Source of the DNA: Nocardia elegans NBRC 108235 | GTDB lineage: Bacteria > Actinomycetota > Actinomycetes > Mycobacteriales > Mycobacteriaceae | Assembly (NCBI RefSeq): GCF_001612845.1 | Contig: NZ_BDBF01000022.1 | Span: 1 to 64,000, forward strand | DNA: 64,000 nucleotides | Direction: 5' to 3' | In this document: positions 59,066 to 64,000 of the stretch, piece by piece | Position numbering within the stretch: the first letter of the stretch is position 1 | Layout of the letters: the number at the start of each line of letters is the position of its first letter | Notes under the pieces: generated by a model | Databases searched by the model: none | Told to the model about the DNA's origin: nothing | The model's input: the letters and a program-made list of their open reading frames with translations, nothing else | Position numbers and translations under genes: made by a program

Positions 59066-59650
59066 TCACAAATCCAGCTCCTGTACACGTTCCACAATCC
59101 GCCACGGCAGGTCAGCCGCCGCCAACCGATAGCTCGACCACTTGTCCTGACTATTCGGGCTGGCCGACGCAGCGAACCGCAGCATGCCCCGTGAGGTCGG
59201 TGTCCCCGTCAGCAGTTCGAACTCGTGACTCGGCACGAGCCAAGCGGCGCTGATCGTGCCGTGCTTGATGTCCACCAGGATGAAAAGCAGATCCAGGTTG
59301 CGCCGAGGTCGGAACGTTGCTTGACGAACCAACGCTTGAAATCTGCCTTGAGCGGCAGCCGAACCGTCCGACATGCGCGCCTTGACCTGTACGGCCAGGG
59401 TGGCAGCTTGACCGCGCAAGTGGAATACCAGGTCGACACCTTCGTCGTCGACGATGGAGGTGGACACGTTCAGTTGACCGCGGGTGGCCAGGATGCAAAT
59501 AGCAGCGACAAGGTACTCGGCCGCTTTGCCCATGCGCGCGGAGTCGGCGGACTTCTTCAGGTAGTCAGGTTGGCCGTCCTCCACCAGATCATTGGCCGGT
59601 TCTTCAAGCTGCGGAGGCTCATCACCGCTGTTGTTGATGGGTCCGCTCAC
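59066..59650 (-). CDS. PD-(D/E)XK nuclease-like protein (DUF4365 type)
   Basis: 194 residues. GKAAEYLVAAICILATRGQLNV and DDEGVDLVFHLRGQAATLAVQVKAR (about 68-92) give the Glu45, Asp73 and Gln88-x-Lys90 layout of the restriction-endonuclease-like core. DUF4365 proteins are often found alone or with defence genes. The C-terminal part carries a Trp/Phe-rich strand set. GTG start at 59648-59650. No partner methylase or NTPase lies next to it; function is uncertain. Confidence 0.72.
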   Translation of the reverse strand: MSGPINNSGDEPPQLEEPANDLVEDGQPDYLKKSADSARMGKAAEYLVAAICILATRGQLNVSTSIVDDEGVDLVFHLRGQAATLAVQVKARMSDGSAAAQGRFQALVRQATFRPRRNLDLLFILVDIKHGTISAAWLVPSHEFELLTGTPTSRGMLRFAASASPNSQDKWSSYRLAAADLPWRIVERVQELDL

Positions 59651-59913
59651 CGGATCAGGCTCTCGACGAGATCGCGAAAGCAGCGGCCATTCATGTCGCT
59701 ATACGACGGTAACAACACATTCATGGTGTCGTCGGTCAGTCGCATAGTGTTATCGCTGGTCGAGGTCGGGCGCATCAGAGCTGTTCTTCGCTATCCGTCT
59801 TCGCCTTCGATTCGATCGACTCCCCGTGAGGAGCAACCTGGCTGTGAGGGCGTGGTGTGTGGCCGTCGCGTCGTATAGTTCGTACCGGTATTCCGGCCAG
59901 TGGGAGGGCACAA

Positions 59914-60435
59914 GTGCGACGGACAGCGGCAGTTCTGGCGATGGGAGCGGCGCTCCTCAGCGCTGGATGTACTTCCACGACTGACGGTTCGCCGACCGCA
60001 AGCACGACCGCACCCCAGGCGTCCGCGCTATGGAATCCCTGCACGGGGATCTCTAGTGACGTGTGGCACCGCGTTGGAGTCGATCCGGCGACGTTGAGCG
60101 ACATGGTCGGCGGGAGCGTGACACCGCCCGATGGGTTCAAACTCTGTGGCGGCCACGACAATCCGTGGACCTACTCCGTTGATGTGTGGTCGCAGCGTTA
60201 CGGCGTCGACGACTTCCGAAAGAAGGAGTCGGAATCGGCGTTTACGCCGCTAACCGTCAGTGGCAGGGAGGGCTTTCGATACAGCAAGAGCAGCGACGAG
60301 TGTGGTGTGGTGTTTGCTTCCGCGCAAGGATCGTTCAGTATCGAGGTTGAGAAGCAGGAGATGGATGACCAGTCGGTGCCGTGTGACCACCTGGTGCAGG
60401 TCGCCGGCGCGATCGTGCCGCTACTGCCGAAGTAG
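59914..60435 (+). CDS. DUF3558 lipoprotein
   Basis: 173 residues. The N-terminal lipoprotein signal ends in the lipobox LSAGC (Cys24). A Thr/Ser/Ala-rich linker is followed by the DUF3558 fold with WNPCTGISSDVWHRVGVDP and a partner Cys (KLCGG), plus ESAFTPLTVSGREGFRY. DUF3558 lipoproteins are typical of nocardiae and mycobacteria, of unknown function. GTG 59914 with GGGAGG ahead is chosen over 59857. The next gene follows after 18 bp. Confidence 0.83.
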   Translation: MRRTAAVLAMGAALLSAGCTSTTDGSPTASTTAPQASALWNPCTGISSDVWHRVGVDPATLSDMVGGSVTPPDGFKLCGGHDNPWTYSVDVWSQRYGVDDFRKKESESAFTPLTVSGREGFRYSKSSDECGVVFASAQGSFSIEVEKQEMDDQSVPCDHLVQVAGAIVPLLPK

Positions 60436-60453
60436 GCGCGAAAGGGGGAGTCG

Positions 60454-60825
60454 ATGGCCGATAGCAATGATGTGACTCTGTGGAAGTTCCTCGCCGAGGA
60501 GTCGAAAGCGGGGCGGCTGAATCTGGATCCATCAGTGGCATCGGACTGTCTGAAGGCCTGCGAAGACCAGCTGCAGGTCTACCGCGAGTGCCGCGATATG
60601 ACCCGGCAAATGTCGCATGTCACCGGCCTTGGTGACTTCCCCGCCGCGGATGAGCTGGCAAAAATGCTAGGGGCCAAGGCAGTTGGTGGGGAAGGCAACT
60701 TTCACGAGGCGTTCTCTGAGCACATTGAAGTCCTGACCCTGATCCGCGACACGATCAAGTCCTCGGTCGACAGAATCAGTGAGCAGGATCGACAGAATCA
60801 GCGCGAGGTCGCGCAACCTGAATAG
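60454..60825 (+). CDS. Small helical protein paired with the DUF3558 lipoprotein
   Basis: 123 residues, almost entirely helical, with a possible hairpin (about 18-50 and 75-115) and a Gln/Asn-rich end. It lacks a WXG motif but resembles ESX-associated small proteins in length and charge. ATG 60454 has GGGGGAG four bases ahead. Pairing of a DUF3558 lipoprotein with such a gene recurs in Nocardia; function unknown. Confidence 0.65.
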   Translation: MADSNDVTLWKFLAEESKAGRLNLDPSVASDCLKACEDQLQVYRECRDMTRQMSHVTGLGDFPAADELAKMLGAKAVGGEGNFHEAFSEHIEVLTLIRDTIKSSVDRISEQDRQNQREVAQPE

Positions 60826-60910
60826 TGCGTCGCGCTGCTTGTACTCCTTCGCTGCTCGACGCAGCGGACTCCTGCTGGACGCTGGGTCCAGCGCGGAGTG
60901 ATAGGCGCCG

Positions 60911-61108
60911 TCAGAGATGGCCGGCCCTGACGGCGACCGTGAACGAATCCCACTCCGCTGCGCTGAACACCAGCTCCGGGCCGCCAGGACACTTGGAGTC
61001 GCGAACGCCGACCGAATCTGCTCCCAGGAAAGCCACCTCCACGCACTCTTGGCTTCCAGAGCTGTAGCTGCTCTTGAACCACTGCGGATTCGACGGCTCG
61101 GTGCTCAC
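60911..61108 (-). CDS. DUF397-domain protein
   Basis: 65 residues: QWFKSSYSSGSQECVEVAFL, VGVRDSKCPGGPELVFSAAEW and DSFTVAVRAG, the full DUF397 pattern. In streptomycetes and nocardiae DUF397 genes pair with XRE-DUF5753 regulators, often as BldB/WhiJ-like systems. The GTG start overlaps the TGA of the upstream XRE gene (GTGA), so the pair is coupled as usual. Confidence 0.88.
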   Translation of the reverse strand: MSTEPSNPQWFKSSYSSGSQECVEVAFLGADSVGVRDSKCPGGPELVFSAAEWDSFTVAVRAGHL

Positions 61109-61983
61109 TCCCGTAACTCCTTCATCAGCATGCGGATGAGGTTTTGGCTATCTCCGTCATCCAGCGCGGCTCGCTGGATCTCAGCATAGGCGTTTCGGTA
61201 CTGCCGTACCTCATCCGGTTTTTCCAGATAGAGCGCTCCGGTGAATCCTTGGATGTATACGACCGGTGGCTCGGTCAGCTTCGCCGTGGGATGCCTCGGG
61301 AACTCGAGCAGTACGAAGGGGCCGGCAATCGTTCCGCTATGCCTGCCGACCTGCATCGGCACGACCCGCACAGACACGTTCGGCAGGCTCCCGATCTCGA
61401 CGAGGTGGTGGAGCTGGGCCGCCATCACCTCACGAGAGCCGATCAGGCGTCGTAGGGCGCACTCGTCGATGAGGGCACAAACTGTCAACGGATTCGTTTT
61501 GTCTCGCAATCGCTGTTGCCGTCGTTGGCTGAGTTCGATGCGGCGCTCAACTTCATCCGTCGGCATGGAAGGAAACTCGGTCCAGATCACCTCTCGCCGG
61601 TAGTCGGCTGTTTGAAGGAGGCCCGGCAGCAACAGAGTGCTGTATGAACTGAACCGTTTCGCCGCGTCTTCGAGACCCACGTAGAAGTCGAAATGCTTGG
61701 GAAGCTCATCACTGTATGCGTGCCACCAGCCCTTTCCCTGTGACTCTTCGGTCAGAGCGAGAAGGACATCCGTGGTCTCCTCGCTCACCTTGTACAGCTC
61801 GGCCAGGTGACGGATGAACAGCGGATTGATCCGCGTCGGTTGCCCGGTTTCCATGCGCCAGAACGTTTGTCCTGAGACGCCGATTGCCTTCCGTGCGGTA
61901 TCGACCGCGATGCCCGCGTCCGTCCGTGCGTCTCTCAGCAGGCGGGCGAGGATGCGGCGCGGGAGGGTGGAACCTGTAGTCAT
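61105..61983 (-). CDS. XRE-family regulator with DUF5753 domain
   Basis: About 292 residues. An XRE helix-turn-helix (about 8-65; LRDARTDAGIAVDTARKAIGVSGQTFWRMETGQP) and the DUF5753 domain (about 85-280) with FSSYSTLLLPGLLQTADYRREV, QRLRDKTNPLTVCALIDECALRR and NVSVRVVPMQVGRHSGTIAGPF. ATG 61983, seven bases after GGAG, is preferred; another ATG precedes it and the frame reaches 62136. It partners the DUF397 gene; the pair usually controls development or antibiotic output. Confidence 0.87.
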   Translation of the reverse strand: MTTGSTLPRRILARLLRDARTDAGIAVDTARKAIGVSGQTFWRMETGQPTRINPLFIRHLAELYKVSEETTDVLLALTEESQGKGWWHAYSDELPKHFDFYVGLEDAAKRFSSYSTLLLPGLLQTADYRREVIWTEFPSMPTDEVERRIELSQRRQQRLRDKTNPLTVCALIDECALRRLIGSREVMAAQLHHLVEIGSLPNVSVRVVPMQVGRHSGTIAGPFVLLEFPRHPTAKLTEPPVVYIQGFTGALYLEKPDEVRQYRNAYAEIQRAALDDGDSQNLIRMLMKELRE

Positions 61984-62247
61984 CATTTCACTCCGCGAGG
62001 GTGTCACACCAGCTCCTGTCGTTCGTTTGGGAATCAGTTTGACGTCTCTCCAGGAAGCTCGCAAATATATCCGCGAAACTTCGCACAGGAATATTCCAGT
62101 TTTGGCGACCTCGTGTTGAGCTGAGCGGGCGACCACAGCAGCGGTGAGATCCCAACGGGCTCGTCAGCCAGGAGGTCGCCTCGAAGGTCTTCTACGAGTC
62201 GAAGGTTCGCTCATGGACAGCTTTGTGGCAGGTCGGAGGTCGATGTG

Positions 62248-62673
62248 GTGAGCACACGCCTTCCGGGGAAGAACCGTGTACTGCAGGCGTGTCGCGGGAT
62301 CGACTACGGCGATCACCTCGTGTTGCGCCTGGCGCATGATCTCGCAGAGCTGCACGAGCGTCGGCTGAGTGCGGGATCGGATGTAGTTGTCGAAATCGAC
62401 CGGGCTCGTGCGAATTTGGTAAAGGGGATCGATGACTGGGCGGCGGCGTCGCTGCCGCCGGCGATCGCTGCCGCTTACGTCCATACCGAAACTGTCGGCG
62501 CGATAGTCGACCGCCTTGCTCAGTTCACTGCCCATGCCTTCGCCGCCTTGGCCGGAGGGCCTGTGGCAGATCTGGGAAACGTTTGGGAGCGGCTGGCGGA
62601 GTTGGCGATCGGCTACGAGGATCTCGTCGAACAAGTGCATACCGGGCACCGGCGCTTACCCGGCGGGCTCTAG
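62248..62673 (+). CDS. DUF4254-domain protein
   Basis: About 141 residues, helical: LRLAHDLAELHERRL, VVEIDRARANLVKGIDDWA, YVHTETVGAIVDRLAQFTAHAFAAL and LAELAIGYEDLVEQV follow the DUF4254 pattern with its HTET motif. GTG 62248 with GGAGGT seven bases ahead is the start. Function unknown; the family occurs in nocardiae, often close to regulators. Confidence 0.8.
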   Translation: MSTRLPGKNRVLQACRGIDYGDHLVLRLAHDLAELHERRLSAGSDVVVEIDRARANLVKGIDDWAAASLPPAIAAAYVHTETVGAIVDRLAQFTAHAFAALAGGPVADLGNVWERLAELAIGYEDLVEQVHTGHRRLPGGL

Positions 62674-62841
62674 AGCTCGGCTTTCAACTGTTACAAGCGA
62701 AGTCGCAATGGAGTTCGCGCGGGGCTGGTCAAACATTCGCCGGTATCTCTGCTGCCCGCGCGATCGGGCTTGTCGCTGCTGCAGGTTTTCACCTTCTGCC
62801 CGTAACTGACTGGGCGGCAGACATATCTAGGGGAGGAAGAG

Positions 62842-63378
62842 ATGGCAGATCAGAGCGCTGGTCCCCCGGGGAGCGATCTTCCGAATATCCCGGTGGAGCC
62901 TTCAGCCTCTCGCCCACTGGCAATCGGTATGGTGCGGCCCGATATCTCCGGTGCTGATATTGCGACACATGCTCTCGAAATACAATGTTACGCAGCCTCT
63001 CTCGGCTACCGGTGGCTATTAACCCTCCGGCCTCCAGGTGTCACGGCGGACTCTGTCGGGTACGTCTTGGCGATCGCGGCAGGGATGGATGTGTCAGCCA
63101 TCCTCGTTCCCGATCTCGACCACATCGACAATCGAGCGGAACGTATCACGGCCGGTTTCGATCTCGTTACCGTTTCTCCCGCGCGACTGTGGCGCCGCGG
63201 AGAAGTGGGGCCTATTGCGGTGCAATCACTTCCGCTGAATGACTGCACCTTCGAACCGACTCAACTCGAACGCGACTGTGCCCGTCGGCTGTGGGAGGTG
63301 CATCGCGACTGCTTCCCTGACTGCCTGGCCAGGCTCGCGGCGAGCGCGGCACTGTCGGCGCTGGATGAAGTGGATTGA
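62842..63378 (+). CDS. Resolvase-fold-like protein without catalytic serine, copy 1
   Basis: 178 residues. GMVRPDISGADIATHALEIQCYAASLGYRWLL (about 29-60) parallels the first strand and helix of serine recombinases (aiGYxRVS... ), but the catalytic Ser is replaced: the RVS-like place reads RPD. AILVPDLDHI and VTVSPARLW follow. The next gene but one, at 63496, shares the same features. Possibly a sensor or a nucleic-acid-binding protein of decayed enzyme origin. Start ATG 62842. Confidence 0.6.
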   Translation: MADQSAGPPGSDLPNIPVEPSASRPLAIGMVRPDISGADIATHALEIQCYAASLGYRWLLTLRPPGVTADSVGYVLAIAAGMDVSAILVPDLDHIDNRAERITAGFDLVTVSPARLWRRGEVGPIAVQSLPLNDCTFEPTQLERDCARRLWEVHRDCFPDCLARLAASAALSALDEVD

Positions 63379-63495
63379 TCGCCGCTCGCGTCGTTTCGTT
63401 GCCCTGCGGCGGCCGATCCCGCTTTCCGCATTCACTGCTCGGAACTGCTGCCAAGGGCGACCAACCAACTGCTACGCATTCGAAAGCGAGGAACC

Positions 63496-63837
63496 ATGCG
63501 CATTGATGCCATTGGCTACCTGCGTCGGGATGTCTCCGGCGTGCGTCAACCGTGGGATGAGATCCAGATCCGTTCGCTGGCAAAACGACTCGGCTACAAC
63601 CTGCGCAAGATCATCACCTTCACGACCGAGGTCGACGACGTCGGGGTTCGGGTCCGCAACATTGCCGAACGGCTCGGCGTCGAGGCTGTGTTCGTCCCGA
63701 GCGTCGACCACTTCGAGGGCGGTGTAGTCCCCGCGAAGCTGGTAGAAGTCGCCGATGTGATCACCGTCGAACCCGAATACACCTATGCGCGATGGGCTAG
63801 CGGAGAACTGCCGGCCGAGATCGGGGGCGACCAGTGA
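63496..63837 (+). CDS. Resolvase-fold-like protein without catalytic serine, copy 2
   Basis: 113 residues: IGYLRRDVSGVRQPWDEIQIRSLAKRLGYNLRKI, with RRD at the catalytic place, then ERLGVEAVFVPSVDHFEGG and ADVITVEPEYTYARW. The layout follows the protein at 62842 segment by segment, at low identity. It ends at 63837; its TGA overlaps a GTG that could start a further gene leaving the window, but I could not judge that frame. Confidence 0.6.
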   Translation: MRIDAIGYLRRDVSGVRQPWDEIQIRSLAKRLGYNLRKIITFTTEVDDVGVRVRNIAERLGVEAVFVPSVDHFEGGVVPAKLVEVADVITVEPEYTYARWASGELPAEIGGDQ

Positions 63838-64000
63838 CGGCAACGTTAGAACGGGCCGGGTGGAGTGCGGAACGCTCACTGATCCAGTCCAATTACCGGA
63901 CGGCCGCCGGCGGTCGCGGCGTATACGGCGGACGCCCTCCGGGTCGATGGCTTGGCAGTACTCGGGTACGGTCACCAACCCCTGCGGCTGACAAGGAGCG

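Noticed and set aside
63834..64000. Possible gene start (GTG overlapping the 63496 stop) running off the right edge
   Set aside because: The visible 55 codons are Arg/Gly-rich with no recognisable pattern, and other frames look equally open. It cannot be judged from this window.

Overview
The window is high-GC actinobacterial DNA with the gene content of a Nocardia or a close mycolic-acid-producing relative. Pointers are a SucB with two lipoyl domains, F420/deazaflavin-type oxidoreductases, DUF3558, DUF4254, DUF397 and DUF1707 proteins, an LIP-family secretory lipase, many TetR regulators and WXG100-type (type VII secretion) proteins. I saw no tRNA, rRNA or CRISPR array.

Region 1 (1-22 kb) is mostly conserved chromosomal DNA: partial sucB, pepA, a kptA-like RNA 2'-phosphotransferase, a PhoU-like protein, an orphan ParA ATPase, an AraC/dihydrofolate-reductase-like pair, an MscS channel, an F420-type LLM oxidoreductase, an XRE regulator with a degenerate IrrE-type domain, an SDR gene with its middle deleted, an SF1 helicase with a degenerate NERD-like domain, a phospholipase A2 gene coupled to a lone Abhydrolase_9 N-terminal-type membrane domain, a dienoyl-CoA-reductase-like flavoenzyme and gluconokinase. 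A reductase and a TetR gene diverge around a double operator.

Region 2 (22.2-29.6 kb, minus strand) is a tightly packed seven-gene cluster of the Nit1C / sll0783-sll0787 / MSMEG_0565-0572 type: sll0783-like protein, radical SAM enzyme, GNAT-AIR synthase fusion, nitrilase, flavoprotein, a second nitrilase-like protein without the catalytic cysteine, and a glycosyltransferase. A GlnR-type box lies upstream of its first gene, which fits nitrogen control.

Region 3 (30-37.3 kb) holds lipid and redox genes with local TetR control: a sterol-desaturase-family hydroxylase, a DUF1772-deazaflavin reductase fusion, a small-molecule phosphotransferase and a cytochrome P450 without the ExxR arginine. Several intergenic regions contain long, clear inverted repeats.

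Region 4 (37.3-56.6 kb) is an accessory island of type VII secretion substrates, candidate toxins and candidate immunity proteins without secretion machinery. Three copies of one WXG-like head gene, at 41.7, 51.0 and 56.2 kb, share the same apparently leaderless promoter and lead into different downstream modules. Two modules carry single-base frameshifts. IS701-family and esterase remnants are also present. A lipase/TetR pair, an RDD protein, DapA and a DUF3048 lipoprotein lie between the modules.

Region 5 (56.7-64 kb) is a regulator-rich stretch typical of actinomycete accessory DNA: a run of very small genes, a broken zinc-ribbon/XRE/TPR regulator, a PD-(D/E)XK-like protein, a DUF3558 lipoprotein pair, a DUF397/XRE-DUF5753 pair, a DUF4254 protein and two related resolvase-like proteins that lack the catalytic serine.
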